This document shows, piece after piece, positions 34,544-49,200 of a stretch of 64,000 bases of DNA. This DNA comes from Heterodera schachtii (Eukaryota; Nematoda; Chromadorea; Rhabditida; Heteroderidae), in NCBI GenBank assembly GCA_023374025.1, contig SIJG01000039.1:964579-1028578 (forward strand), written 5' to 3'. The translations under genes and the position numbers were made by a program. The notes below the pieces were generated by a model. The model ran no database searches, was not told the origin of the DNA, and saw only the letters and a program-made list of their open reading frames with translations. Position 1 is the first letter of the stretch. Each line of letters begins with the position of its first letter.

Positions 34544-35590
34544 TGTGAAAAAATGAACAATTAGGTCAAAATTATAAAAATTAATAAGAAACAAAAGGCA
34601 ATAATAATTTAAAATGCAAACAAATATCAAATAATTAAATAAAGTATGCGCACCGTAAAAAGAAAATACTAAATAATATTGAAAATTGTTTTTACTAGCA
34701 TGAATAAATTTCTTAGTGTTAAATTTAAAACAAAAAGTCAAGTTTGAAATTTTTTAAATTCTCTTTCAATAATTTTTATTTTCTAAATAAACAATTTATT
34801 TTGTTTATTTTATATTTTTAAAATTATATTCTTATATACAGCTTGAAATCTTTGGAATTTTGTAAAAATATCGTATATTTGAATTTATTATATTAAGGAC
34901 TTATAAACACAGCAAGAAATTTTTAATAATTCTCCACGGCTTTTAAAAAACTGAAACTGCTTAAGAAATCTCGTTTTTTAATCTTTTTTTATTTTTCATG
35001 TTTCCCACATTTTTGAGGTTTTCGAGTTTTAAAGTTTTGTGAAAGTAAAAAAATATTCCTTTCATAATCAATTAATTAATTATTATTTTATTGCATTTTT
35101 ATGTTTATTTGTAAATTCTATAATATATGCTTGTTCTTGTTACAATGTTGAACTTTGAAAATTGGATAAGTCTTTTTTATTTGTATTATTTTTTTTTGCG
35201 GTTTTTTATTCCCTTGGTTACTTTCATGAAGTATGAGTTTCACTTTTTTATTTAAAACCATTTAAAATGATATTTTCATTATACGTTTAAATATCGTAGA
35301 AAATATAAAATCAAATTATTCATTTTTGTTTTTATTTTATGAGTCTTCGCATTTATATTTATTCAAAAGATGCAAATAAATATTTTATGATGCTCAATTC
35401 CCATTCCAGAAAATATATTTTATTATCTATATTATTCAGTTAATTCAGTTTTTGTTGGTATTTCTTTTTCTTAAAAATTTGTTATTATTTTTTTTCAATA
35501 GCTAGCTAATAGCTTTTAGCTGCCTCTTCACAATAGTTATAAACTTTATTCATATTATTGGCTTCTAAATTTAATTTAATTAATGTTTAA
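34544..35590. other. AT-rich gene-free stretch
   Basis: A-rich, then T-rich from about 34750. No supportable feature. Confidence 0.45.
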
Positions 35591-35598
35591 CCTAAAGT

Positions 35599-35916
35599 GG
35601 TGCTAAGTTGTTTCATAAAATCCGCCAACATTGGCGTTTGATAAATCCGCCAATTTTAGCGAATTTTTTGACAAAACATGGCATAACTTTGCTTAAAGGC
35701 AATCAAATTAACATTCTTACAATCATTCGACAGCCAAGCTTTTTCTCTATTAGCTTGCTTAAGTTCAAATAAAATTATGGCTATCGAACCATACCAGAAT
35801 GTAAAATTTGATTGCCTATAAGCAAAGTTATGCCATGTTTTGTCAAAAAATTTGCTAAAATTGACGGATTTATCAAACGCCCATGTTGGCGGGTTTTATA
35901 AAACGACCAAGCACGC
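35599..35916. mobile_element. Foldback element, family A, with 8-bp direct repeats
   Basis: 318 bp. Left end GGTGCTAAGTTG, right end reversed GCGTGCTTGGTCG. Terminal units are TTTCATAAAATCCGCCAA and variants (two per arm). The arms share TTTTTTGACAAAACATGGCA, TAACTTTGCTTAAAGGCAAT and CATTCGACAGCCAAGC/GGCTATCGAACCATACCAG, which meet at a short centre with TCTCTATTAGCTTGC. CCTAAAGT lies just outside both ends (35591..35598 and 35917..35924). Non-coding. Confidence 0.8.
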
Positions 35917-35924
35917 CCTAAAGT

Positions 35925-38900
35925 TAAGCAGACATAATTCTAAAATTGCTAATTTTAAAGTAATAAAAATTGATGTTATGAAATGAATTATTCGCTACAA
36001 ATAAACACGAGAAAGCGCAAAAATAAAATAGAAATGCATCAATATAAAAATACCACTACTGTCAATGTCAGCAAAAACTTTAAAAATTATACTAAAAACC
36101 TTATGAAAATTTCTCAATCTGTTAGTTGAAAAGTTAAGGAACTTAAAATCTTTTTAAATGAAAGAAACATAATATTATAACTATTCTCAACTGTCTAGTT
36201 GACTGAATCTGTCGAACCAACATTCACTCTCGCAGCCGAAACCCAAACATTTGCGGACGGACATTAGCGGACAATTTTTTGTAAAAATTTAAAACTCTAA
36301 TATAAAAAAGCATGTTTTATTTTAAAGCCTCAAGGTCTTATTTTTAACTTCTAAGAATTCATTTCACTGGTCAAAATTTTTTTTGAGAAATGATCAAAAA
36401 TCTTGCGCAAATGATTGTCACTATAATTTTCATAGATTCTTAACATTTCTAGATACTTGCTTGATACTTCTATTATTGCCATCGCGAGAAATTATTATTT
36501 AAGTTTCTAAAAAATTATGTCATAATTTTTATAAAATAAAACAAATAAATTAATTTCACATAATTTTAAATAAAAATGGGTGTTTTAAAAAATAAATTTG
36601 CTTATGAATTTGTTGCTGACGGATTGCCCACGACTTTTCTTTCCCAAAGAGTCGGTGAATAAGCCTAAATAAATCTTGTTCTAGTGTTTAGTTGGGATAG
36701 GATTCCAAGGTCCCAAAAATTTTCGGAAAATGAAATTGCAATTTCAGAGGCCCAAAAATGTCTGAAATCGGTATTTAGTGCAGCTGGTGTCTAGTATTTA
36801 TATAATCCTGTTAATATATGAGATAGCCATTTTTCTTGTGCATTTTATGTTAAGGTCATAATCCTTTAAGTATTTACTCACAATAATTTTTTCGTGTCAA
36901 CAATGCTTAGAATAAAAAATTTTCAAAATATAATCCCATAAAAACTATTTTTTTCGATTGAACACATATCGCAAAATATGCTGCTTTTTGACTCAAAAAT
37001 TTTTTTTTCCGCTAAAATGGATTAAATTAAAATCAAAAAATTTTTCATTAACCGAATACTTTGGAAAATAGAATAAATGGAAGAGAAAATTTATTTTATA
37101 TTTTTTTTATTTTTTTATAAATTTGGATATGTAAGTATATTATTTCTTTTTAATTTCATTTAGACTTAGTATAAATTCATGAATTGTCTTCTTTGTGCGA
37201 ATATATATTTCCTGTATTTAAATGAGTTGTATTTTTTTGTTTAATTTTGTTTTAAATATAATATGGAATACATTGAAATAAATATAATTTTAAAAAAAAT
37301 GAATGGTTTTCATCGTCGCCATTTATTTCAAGACGGTGATGTATTTTTACCAATTGTTCAAATAAAACAATACAAATCTATGAATTATACTCCCTTTCAT
37401 CCATTCATATTTGCTTGAACATAGTTCTTGCATATCGCATCAGTTTTTAAGGTGATTTATTTGTTTTAAAAGATATGCTTTCAGAATAATCAATCTATCA
37501 ATTGCTATTTCTCACGGTTTATTGGTGCAAATTATGATTTCTTAATTTATTTGTAGTTTTCGAATAATTAGTCTTTTTAATAGTCTGCTTTTGTACTTTA
37601 GTTGGGTTAATTTTATTATTAAATAAAATGATAATTGTTAATTAAAAAATATTTACGCTATTTTTTTTATTAATGATTATTAGTAAAAATTAATTTATTT
37701 AGGTTTTCTTTTCGACGAAGTTTTAGCTATTACAAGTCAATAAACATATGTTTATATTATTTTTATTATTTAAGCTATTTCAATTTACAACGCATGACAT
37801 TTTTTTGGAATTATTTTTAATAAATATTTAATCTTTATTTGAAAATACATTGCTACTTATGGTGACTTTTAATTATGTGGATTTCATTTTTATGTACTTT
37901 TGTCAGTTTAGTATTTATGTTTTTTTTCTATTTTTTTTATATTCTATGAAAGGTATAATGACTATCGATCATAATTTATATAAATATAAATTTAATATTA
38001 ATATAGATTAAACAATTTTATTTTATAATATTTATATGAATTTTCTGTTTCTTTTGGGTATTTTAACCGTTTTCCGTTAAAATATTTGTATTTTAAAACC
38101 AGGAAATAGTTTAACATCTTAATTAGGTATTGCTGATATTTTTTAAATTAAATTTATAAAATTTATTGTAAAATTGTATAGTTTCCTAGAACAAATTTCT
38201 TTTGTTTTTTATTTTTTCCTACTTAATATTTTAACAAAAGAATTAATTTTTTTTTCTTTGCTCATTTACTGTTACTTATAATTCGGTATTCGTAAATAAA
38301 TACTTTTAATAATAATCACAGTCTGTTTTTGATGAGTTCTTAATTATATATTTATATGTTCTAAATGTATTTCATAAAATTTCTTGTAAAATTAGCAACC
38401 CGAGCAATTTAACTTGCGAAAGTGCCATATCTGACTTTTATTAGAATTTAATATTTTTCATTTGATTGTTGATGGGTTGTCTTTGTTTTTCATTATGTAG
38501 TCCCTATTGTTTTTCTTATAAAGTTCTGTTCGTTCTTGACCGCAACTGACTGTGTATCTGTGGAACTCTCAATTCCAAATATTTTAGCTTCTTGTTTATT
38601 AAAAATATAAATATTTACATTCTTTTTTTCTTAAAACTTGGAATATTAAGTTGATTTATTTCTTTTTCTTAAAAAATTATTAGATTGTAAGTTTTATATT
38701 GAATTCTGCTTTTAGAATATAAAGTAAATATTCTTTTTGTTCATAATGTTAAGGCGCGACCAATTTTGTCTAGGAAATTGATCTGAGATCAATTCCTAAT
38801 AAATCATTCACAAATATTTATCATTAAGAGAGAGATTAATTTTTGTGATATTATTATTTTTTTCATATTTTTCTATAATTTTTTGATTTCAACTTTTTAT

Positions 38901-39227
38901 AATTTTGAATTTTGGAAAATATTATAATATTTCGTTTAGTTTGGGTCACTACTCAAGTTACTAATCAATCTATTTGTCTGTCGAGTAGTTTCGCGTCTCG
39001 CTTGCGATAAGTCATTATAACAATTTTATAATTTTAGCGGATTAATATTAATTAATATATTCAAAATCAATTATTATTTTTAAATATCCGAATGCTAGGT
39101 AAATAAAGAAATTCAAGTTAAAAATTTTATGTTTAAAGTTTTTAAACTCATTTTACGCATTATTTGCACAAATATATTCATGCGTTTCATCCTTTTATTG
39201 TCTTTTTCGTTTTTGTTTTATATTTAC
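35925..39227. other. AT-rich gene-free stretch with small islands
   Basis: Mostly T-rich. Small GC-richer islands at 36195..36275 (contains the GACATT unit scrap) and 36600..36790. The second holds a 21-codon open stretch FAYEFVADGLPTTFLSQRVG ending in TAA at 36661. None supports a gene model. Confidence 0.4.
36245..36271 (+). repeat. Scrap of GACATTTGCGG-type unit
   Basis: AACATTTGCGGACGGACATT followed by AGCGGAC holds two imperfect copies of the unit that builds the arms at 16024, 16981 and 54377. Confidence 0.4.
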
Positions 39228-39392
39228 TAGAGATCGACATTTTGAAAAAAGCCTGGACCTGGAGCTGGATTTCATGTTGGACCAGGACCTTGATTTCCTG
39301 GACAAAAATCTCGGAAAATCCAGGTCCAGGAAAAATCCAGGCTCCTCGAGACCTGGATCAAGGCCTGGACCTGGATTTTTTGAAATTTGTTC
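39228..39392. mobile_element. Decayed hAT-like terminus with CCTGGA units
   Basis: Starts TAGAGATCGAC and carries repeated CCTGGACCTGG and CCAGGTCCAGG units in both orientations (39250..39380), like the terminal arrays of the other hAT-like elements but with a different unit. The opposite end was not found. The open frame over it (39164..39421) is repeat translation. Confidence 0.4.
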
Positions 39393-42300
39393 TAAAAAGC
39401 ATGCTTGAAAAAATAAAATAATTGTTTATGAACGTCTAAAAATGTCTAATATAATAATAATATTTTAAGACCAATTTTATCATTTTTTGAAAACTTAAAA
39501 AAATACCGATCACTTGAAAAAATAAAATTAATTGCTCATAAAATGATCATTTTAATATTTAAAAAAATTAGAAAAAATTTTGAAAAGTTTTTTCAAATTT
39601 TTCAAATGATTAATACGTTTTTCGAAAACTTTTACAAAAAATCGCTGAAAATTTTTTCAAAATTTTTAAGTTTTTTCATAAAAACTTTTATTTTTTTTCT
39701 AAGTTTATAGCAGGGCTCCCAACTTTCAATTTATCTCGGAAAACCACTAGATGCATTGAATCTCCATTGCAAAATTTGAATATTACCGTTTATTAAGGAA
39801 ATTTACTAAGAATAAAAACTAATTAATAAATATTTCATTAAACAATCAATATTAATTGGTAAAGAAAATTAATTTTAAAAATGTTAATTTTATCGGGACC
39901 GGTGATTTTGGCAAAACGAGGAAAAAATTGGTTAATTTCTGAATATGTCTTTTAACTTGGAGCATGTGTATTTTATTATATTAAATTGGATTATTAACAA
40001 TCGTATGACATCAAATCAGTGAGAAGTATCAAACCAGCCCAGTATTTCGTTAATTTTTATCCCATTTTTCAAGAAATACATGTTCGTTCTAATTTTCAAA
40101 AAATTATTTTTATGTGATAGCCTATTTTGTTCCCATTTCTATCGCAGCGGAAACTAAAATATAACGTCATTTTTTTATTTCGCAAACCGTAAAACTATTT
40201 TTTAATTTATATTTTGCATTCAATCATATAAACTTGCTTGTATTTCGAATTATTCTTCACAATAAATTTTTTCACATTGTTGAATAAATTTTCTGCTATA
40301 TGATGGGTATTATAATTTTATGCGCAACAAATCACAAATCAGACAATAAAAGCGAAACATTTTTTAGTTTTTAAATAATTATTATAATACATTTATTTTA
40401 GAGTTTTTTCTTAATGTATTACCTTTTTTAATTTTATTTTTTATATTATATATTAAATTTTTGCATAAATTTCTTTTTTTCGATGATTAGAAATCCTGAA
40501 GTCCCTTTCAAAAAAAAACATAAAATTGTTGTTAAACTTCTAAGTTTTCCCATTGACCGGGAGACAATTGTAAAAGGAATTGTTGGTCGTTTCATTATAG
40601 TTTATTAGGAATTTAATTTAAATTTTTGTATGAGAAAACATAAATTATGCTACTCTTTCAAGGTCTTTTAATTATTTTTAATGAAAAAAAGAAGCAATTT
40701 TTGCGCTTTTATTTAACTTTCAAATACATTTATTTTATTGTAAAAGAAAGATTTTTTTATTCTTTGGCCATTTTCACTTCCCGTTTTCTTAATTCACCGT
40801 TTTCTCTCTTTTTTTCGAATTTTTCGCTTGTAAGGGACAGAATAAATTAAAAAAAGGCATAGCACTCATTAATGGACAAAAAATTTGTGCATTTCTTTTC
40901 AATGATTTGATGATATTTTTTAATTTTTACATGAAACAAATAAAAATACCTTCATTCTGCTCTTAATTTGATTTTATTGACCATTTTCAAACTTGATTGT
41001 TTATTTACTTAAAATTCAAATGAACTTGATAACTCGTAATAAAGGCAGAGATTTCATTAAGTAACATCCTAATTTTGAGCAACATACTCATAGTTGGTTT
41101 TATTTTATCAATACTTAAATTCATAAAATTTTTACGGAAAATCCTCTTTTCTCAGTTGAAAAAATCATTAAAAAATAAAATACAAAAATAAATTTATTTT
41201 TAATATTGTTGTAATTATGAAAAGAGATATATTTAAAAAAATATAAGCAGTGAAAGAATATTTGAATAATAAATAATCTATACTAGATAAGAAGTGATGC
41301 AATTTAATAAGGATCAGAAACAAAATATGCCAAAAACTAATATCATTTAAACCAAAAATAAAAGGCAATCTTAATTTACCCATTAACCATATTTCACTAA
41401 ATTAAGTTCGATTTTGTTATTCAATAAAACTTGCCTTTTTTGGCGTCAATGAATGAGTTTTTCAAATAAACTGACTGCAAATGTTAATGAATAACAAATT
41501 TACCAAAATAAAACTCGCTACAAAAAAGTAAAACATTAAAATTAAATCACAACAATAATTTTCAAAATATTTCACGGAATCCCATTAAAATAAATTACCT
41601 ATTTTAATCTGGTAAAACGATAATTGAGAAAGTATTAATATTGTAATAACAAATGAAGTGAATTTAGAATTCGAAAAAACAATCGAAAATTTTTAGACTA
41701 AAACAATGTTATCCAAGTCTTACCTTACATCGAAAACAAACAGAAAAAGATATAAAAAATTTAAATTTTAAATTTGCAGCAATCTTTTATTTTCAAAATT
41801 TAAAATTTTTATAAATTAATTGCTTCTTAATCTCACAAAGAACATGTGAGCCAAAAAATTATTTAAAACTTTTTACCTAAATGTTGAATATAATTCAAAC
41901 AATACAAAAAATTAATATTTAAAACGAACAAATATGCATTATCAAATACATGGGAAACCCAGATAAAAAGTTTTAAAATTTTAATTATTTCAAATTGTTT
42001 TAATTGAATGAATCAAAAAATTTTAATTAGTATTTTATTTGACTAAGGCGACAAAATGTATTGGTATATCAAAAGCGACAAATAAAAAATTAATTACTAT
42101 ATTAAGCAAAATATTATAATTACAGTGTATTTTATAACTAAAATTAAAATTAATTAAGCAAACATATTTTAAGCCAAAAAAAATTATCAAATAAAAAAAT
42201 TGTTCAAGAATTCTTTTTTTTAAATTTATATGGAAATATTTTCGAACCATTAAATAAATAAAAAATTAAAAAATTAAAATAATAATTGTAGCGTCGGCGG

Positions 42301-44442
42301 GCTAAAGAGCCAATTAAGGCAAAAAATAGGAGGATTTGTAACAGAAGAAATATTCTGCAAGAAGTTAACATTACGATGATGTTTAAAATACAAATAAATA
42401 TTGATAATAAAATTTAACTATAATAATTATATAATATTGTTAGATAATTATTTTTATTGATAAAATAACAAAATGAAGCAAATTTTATTATAACCTAAAG
42501 AATAATGAAAAGAAAAAATTCATAACTAACACGCTTCTGGAAAGCGGGAAAATTTAAAAAATATTCAAAACATTTAAATGACACGGGTGGAAGGAAATAA
42601 TAAATTTGACTAAAATCAATGCTTACATTAAATCAAACTATTAAAGTAAAAAACAGATTAAATTTAAAAAATTGTCAGCATTTTTAAATAATTCAATTAT
42701 TTACAATAAAAAATAAATTAGATAAAAATAAAAATATTTTTTATAATAAAACGATTTCACTATTTGATTAAATGCTATTAGGCAATATTATCTGCCGCAT
42801 ACATTTCAAGTTTAAAACTGTTAGTTCATAAATTTAAAAATTGTACACTTAAAAGCAAAAATTTTATAGTGTCAAGTCTTCATATTGTTTACAAAAATTA
42901 AATGCTCAAAGAAATCTATTCTAATAAAATAAAAATTTAATTACAGTATTCATCTTTTCCTCCACTCATTTTTCGTTTAAAAATAATTTAGATTAAATTG
43001 TAATTTCAGCTGTAAATAATATTAAAAACAAATTCATTTACAAATATTGATTCTTTTAATGATATAATAAACACTAAGCTCAAAATTAAATGGTCAAATT
43101 AATTGTCTTTATTCGAAAAGGATTTTATCTTTTAGCTTATATTTTTAGAAATAAAATACTTATATTAATAATATTGATTAAATTTTAATTATACCAAACG
43201 AAATTAACTTAAAAATTTATTATTATTATTTATTAAATATTGAAATAATTTATTTTCAGAAACAAAAAATCAATGTTAATACTCTTGCAATAATATTATA
43301 AATATATATTAAAAAAAATAACATCATTATTGAAATATACTCACAAATTTATATAAGCAAGTACATGAGAATTAATATTTTAAACTAATAATAAGAAAAT
43401 TTATGAAGTAAATAAATTGAGAAAAGATAAACTAATGAAATTAATTTAAGCAAAAAATAATACATTAAAATTAAAATTAAATGAATTTAATTTAATAAAT
43501 ATATGACAGTAAAAATTTAATGGAGTCACAATTATAACGGTTCATCAGAATAAAAGATAAAAAATTACCCTAAAATTATAATTTAATATTTGGAATAAAT
43601 ATCAGGCGGTGGATTCACATTTATATACCTTTCATTGTGAAACCCGTTTTCTAAGTCGTTGTACAATTTGTAAATATTTTTTTATTAATATACTTCTCTA
43701 CAATCTTCACTAATAGTGATAAAACCGACTATAAAAACCCCTCATGAGTCTAAAAATATAATTTATTAGCCGTAAATAAATATATTTAATATCTCTCAAA
43801 AGAGAGTAATTTAATAGAATTATTATTGAGAATGTCATAAAACCATGCAATGTTTGTAAAAATTAATCCAGTAAATTATGGATTTTAAAATAAATTTTGA
43901 ATATAAAAAAAAGTTTATTAAGTAATATATGAAGAAATTAAGGGCCTAATTTTTCCACAATGTTCTGATATTCACGAACTGGGAAGACGATAGGTAAAAA
44001 TTGAAAATAACCCAATTTTTTAAGGAAAAAGTTCAATATACGTAAATTATTACTATATTACTCTAAATTATTACGCAAAAAACCGAATATACATATTTAT
44101 CAATAATAATAAAATTTTATGTAAAAATTAACAAAGAGTGAAAATTGCCCCTCTTTCACATAGTATTATGGTGAAGGACTATTTTTTATCAAAGATCTGT
44201 CACTAAAAATATCAACATCCAGCTTATTTAAACTAATTAATTAGAATTATTTATCTCATAAAACTAATAAAAAGAAAAATAAATTTTTAAAAAAAATATT
44301 AATAAAACAAATAAATATTTAAAATTTCCGGAATAAATTACATAATCCAATTTATTAAATCTTTTAGAAATAAAATTTTAAGAAAAAAGAATAAATTTAA
44401 TTCGAAAATATTTTTTGGAACTGATTTGTGACAGGTCAAAAT

Positions 44443-44456
44443 GGGGGGGGGGGGGG
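44443..44456 (+). repeat. G homopolymer (14 G)
   Basis: An isolated run of 14 G in otherwise AT-rich DNA, with no transposon landmarks nearby that I can identify. Confidence 0.9.
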
Positions 44457-46210
44457 ATGGCATCAAATTTTGCCAGATTTATTACACATTTTCGGATTTA
44501 TGGGTTTTATAAAAAGTCTAATGAAATTTTTGGTTCGCTGGGGAAAAAGTGTATTTTGAATAAGGGATTGTTAAGAAAATTTTAGAAAACTTTCATCTCT
44601 CCCAATTCCGGTGATATAATAATAAAAAAAGACGAAACGAATGTTTGCTCGTATTAAAAGAAAATTGCTCATTATTGTTCAAATTATTAATAGAATTAAA
44701 TTTTTAGTTTTTTAAATATTTTTTTGTCAAATTTCTAAAATTAAATTAATTGTTTTGCTTAGATGAAAAATGTGCTTAAGTTTATTGAATTAAAAATTAG
44801 AAATGAAAAATATAAAAAATAGTGAATCAAATAGAAGGAAAAATTCATGAAAAAAGTTATTTTTAAAATTTTTTAATTTTATTTTAAAGCTTTTATTTTC
44901 TTAAGCAGGTTGTAATTAATTTGATTTGTTCTTTGAAACTTATGCTTCAACAATATCTCACGTTTGATTATAAATTGTTGATAAAATTCAGAATTATTAT
45001 ATAATTATTTAAAATGTTTATTTTAATTTCCTTTATACATTTCGCTTTAAAATTGAAATTGATAATAAATTTTAGACAACAAGGTCATTTGGTTTTAATT
45101 GTAGTTCATTAAGAATTTCTTGCTGTAAATTAATTGTTTAATTTTCTTTTTTATCGAAATGTTCTTCAAGGATTCTACTACCATTTTTAAAATTTTATAA
45201 TTTTTTGTTTATTTTCAATGAAAATTTTCTAAAATTATAGTTTATTTTGAAATGAAAAGCTTTTGTTTTTAAAAAAATACTCATTTATTCAATTTAAAGT
45301 CAATCAATTCACGGGCTCCTTTATTTTGCAGTAGTTGAGACGAATAACAAAATATTTTATTACAAAAATTACGAGAGAAACGAATATATTATTGGTTTAA
45401 TTCTATTTATAAATATATGAAAATAAAACCCTATTTGCAGACGTCTTTATTATTCAACGATCACCTTTTCATTTTGTTTAAAGGATCATGTGTGATATAT
45501 AATATACACTTGGATGTTTAAATTGTTTTTCTATTTTTGCTTTTATCTTATTTTTCCCCCAATGGATTCTTTGGCCTGTATTCATTTCAGGAATTTAAAT
45601 ACTCGTTTTGATACTTTTTCTATTTGTTTATTAATTATTGTGGTCTATTTCTTTAAATGTAGTTTATTTATAATATGAATTTTCTACAAAAAATTAAGTT
45701 CATTTATTTAAATTAAATTTAAATACTTTTGTAGGCCATAAAAATGAATATTTTCCACAATTCTTCTCATCAATAAGATCTCTTCATTTTTGAATGCTTT
45801 TTATGTATTTTTTAATTGTTATATATTTTCAAAATCGTAAAATTAAAAATCAAGTACATTTAATTACAGCACTTTTAATACAAGTTCAAAACTTTGTGAT
45901 TATTTTTTGATTAATATTCTTATTATATTGTAATGTATTATTTATGCTATTAAAGTTTACAGAAAAAAATATTATTAAATTTAATAATTTATTCATAAAT
46001 AAAAATTTTTCTTGCTCGGTGCACTTCAATTTATTGAAGCGTAAACTCCTTTATGTGATATTTCAATACAATATGTGATGTCATTTTTGTAAAAATAAAT
46101 TTTTCATTTTTCAAATTTGTTCATAAAATTATTTTCAAATACAATAAATTTATTAAAAATTTCATTCAATGTTTAACCTTGTGCTGCAAAATTAACTGTG
46201 GCTGACAAAT

Positions 46211-46275
46211 GAGGCGATTGTCCAAAAAAGAGTTGCTTATGTTGCAAATGTGGCGGATGCAGAAGACCAATAAGA
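46211..46275 (+). other. Short coding-like island
   Basis: Open stretch TNEAIVQKRVAYVANVADAE, then DQ and TAA, with a regular purine-N-pyrimidine codon pattern. No AG acceptor or ATG precedes it before the in-frame stop. Possibly a decayed exon. Confidence 0.15.
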
Positions 46276-49200
46276 TATTTTTAAACTAAAATTTTATTAA
46301 ATTTTGGTAAAATTTTAAATTTTAATGTTGTTTTTGGTGCATTATCTTATATTTTCCATCAATCTATTATAAATAATTAATTAATATTTATTTTTCTTTT
46401 TATTAAAATAATTTTTATAATTCACAGTTGTATTATTTTTTATCTGAGTTTTTGTGATATTTGAGGATTGTATTGCAATGTATAAGTATATTTATTCAAT
46501 ATTAATATTTCAGTTTTTTATTTTTAAGATTGTTATTGCGCCATATTTTAAGAATTTTTGAGTCATATAGGTTCTACTTTCTCTTATTTGAATTAATGAT
46601 CATTCTTGTTGTTTATCATTATTTATGTTTATTCTTTGGTAATTTAATTACTTGGTAAGTAATTAATTTGTTGTAAAAGATAAATCCAACCTCTTTATTT
46701 TTGCTTTATTTAAGTATGTATTATTTTTTGTCTTTAATGACTTCAAATCTATTTATGAGAAAATAATTCACAAATAAATGCTTTGTGAACTCGTCTAATA
46801 TATGAAGAAGCAACAATTTTACATTTAGTTTATTTTTAGTTAATAAAATCATAATACTAGCATCAATGATAACCAATTGAAAATTTATTTAAGTGAAAAT
46901 GTGAAACATAAAATACTGGAAAAAACGAAACTGGACTAACATATGTTTAAAAAATTTTAATTAAAAAACGTATTGGATAATAACGGTTAGTTTTTATCTT
47001 TGATAATTTTTGCCCTTATTTTTTTAAGAAGTTTTATGTATTTTATTTAATTTATTAATGAATTATAATAGCTGAACCTTGGAAAAAATGTTGGGTATTT
47101 TTTTGATAGATAATGTTATTTTAAAAGTTTCATTTTATGATTTTTCCCATAAAACTCTATATTTTTGAGGATTGTCCTTGGCGAAAAAAAATTATTTTGA
47201 ACCTGTGGATCAAACCATTTTTCTTTTATTTTAATTGTAGGATTATTTACTTGCTTTGTTATATAATTTTTATCCAAGTCAAACACTCTTTTTAACAGAT
47301 GTTTATTAATTTACTACTTCTTCGTAAGAAAATTATTTTTGGTTATTTTGATAAATTTTCAATTTATTAAGATTTAAGATGCAGATGGAAATTTGTGCAT
47401 CTTTGCGCTTTCATTGGCTGATAGCATTTTTCTGGTAATGAAAAGGTACCTGGAAATGTTTTTCGTGATAATATTTATAATGTTTTACATGGCTTGAAAT
47501 TTATTAGCTAAATTTTATAATTTTTCTATATTTATAAAGCTTAAAATTATATTTAATCTCATAATTTTTCGTCACTTTTGGCCAATTGCTAAAATATTAT
47601 ATATTATTTTTATCAACAAATACGTTTGTTTTTTCTTTAATTTTATATTTATTTATTCTTCTTCTTCAACGTCATTTCTTAATTATGAAAAAATCATCAT
47701 TTGAATGAAAAACTCTTCGTAAATATACATATAAGCATCATTTCGGTTTAAATGATTATTATTTGTTTACAAAAGAGGATAGAGAGTGAACACACCATAA
47801 TAAATACAGAGAAAATTTCTAGAAATCTAACAAATGGAAAAAAGCACCCCCTTTTATAGAGACCATAGGGAGCGGGGCTTAGTCATCACAAATAAATTAA
47901 TCGACGGATCGATTTTGTAAAACTTAAAATTGTAAAAACGAATATATTAAAATTAAGAACCATTATTTGAAATTGTGCAATAGGATTTTAATCTTTTCTA
48001 GGCTTGCCGACATTTATTTATATAAGCAGATTTTTTATCAATTAAAATTTTTTGGAAATAATTTTTATAAATAATAGAACATGATAGCACTTAGTTTTTT
48101 TATGATAATTTAACATTAAAGTTTCTCTTGATCCCCGTTGTTATATCATGGAATCTAAAATAATTCTATTATTTTATGTTCATGTTTCATGTTTTTTTCA
48201 TCAAGCTAAATTCGTTTGATTAATTTTTTACACCAAAAAACTTCGTTTATAAATTGTTTAATTGATTTATTGATTAATCATTATTCTCATTTGATTTTAC
48301 TCTTATTTGTTAGAATAATATCTTTTTTATTATTTTTCATCCTTGTAATGGCGGATGGTTTTCCTTGTTTGATTCAGGTCGCCTGTCTGGTCACTGCTCA
48401 TTGTTATATTATATGTATGGAACATTATGAGACATAATATTAACATTTACGTGTAACTTATATCCAATTTTTAACGCAAATAATTATTTCAAATTAATGA
48501 AATTATAATAATATTCGTCATTAAATGCTCGTAAAGTTTTTTTAATTAATATTTATAATTTAGTTAGTTGTTATCAAATTTTAAGGTTCAATTAATTCTT
48601 ATTTTATATTTCTTGATTTAATTTAAATATCCATCACCTCATTTTTACAAAATTGAGTTTTCTTAATCGGTTCATTTATTCGATATTTATTGACATAAAA
48701 TAAAATAATTTTAATACATAATATTTGATTTTTTAAATTAGAAAAATTATTATTCATATTTAAAGTATTTTTTTTTTAATTTTCAAAAAGTCTGATTTGT
48801 AAAATCTTTGAATAAATTTGTTGTTAATAACTCATTATTTTATTTGTAAAATATAATCATATTAATTTGTCAAATTACATTTTTTCGTGTCTATACAAAG
48901 AATATTTGCATTAATAATTACATATAATATTCTTTTTTTAAATATGATATTTATTTGGGTTAATAATTGATTAGCTTTTAATAAATAATGTGATTTCCTC
49001 TTATTTTTTTATATTGATCTTTTTTCCTGTCGTCTTAACAATACGTTTAAATGCTTATATTTGATAATATTCTTGTTGAGAGCTTTTAACTATTAAATTT
49101 TTTGTAATAATATTATGGACATATTTTATATTCTCTTAAATATGTCATATTTTTTAAAATGCCTGCATAATTTTTACTGATTCCATTCCGAATTAACTTT

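Noticed and set aside
42290..42350. GC-richer blip GCGTCGGCGGGCTAAAGAGC
   Set aside because: Too short; no frame, fold or repeat partner found in the window.
47381..47440. Possible small exon reading MQMEICASLRFHWLIAFF with GTAATG donor
   Set aside because: One isolated 19-codon stretch with a weak acceptor and no neighbouring exon.
48216..48437. 73-codon plus frame, partly hydrophobic
   Set aside because: AT-driven composition over most of its length; only the last 25 codons look less random, which is not enough.
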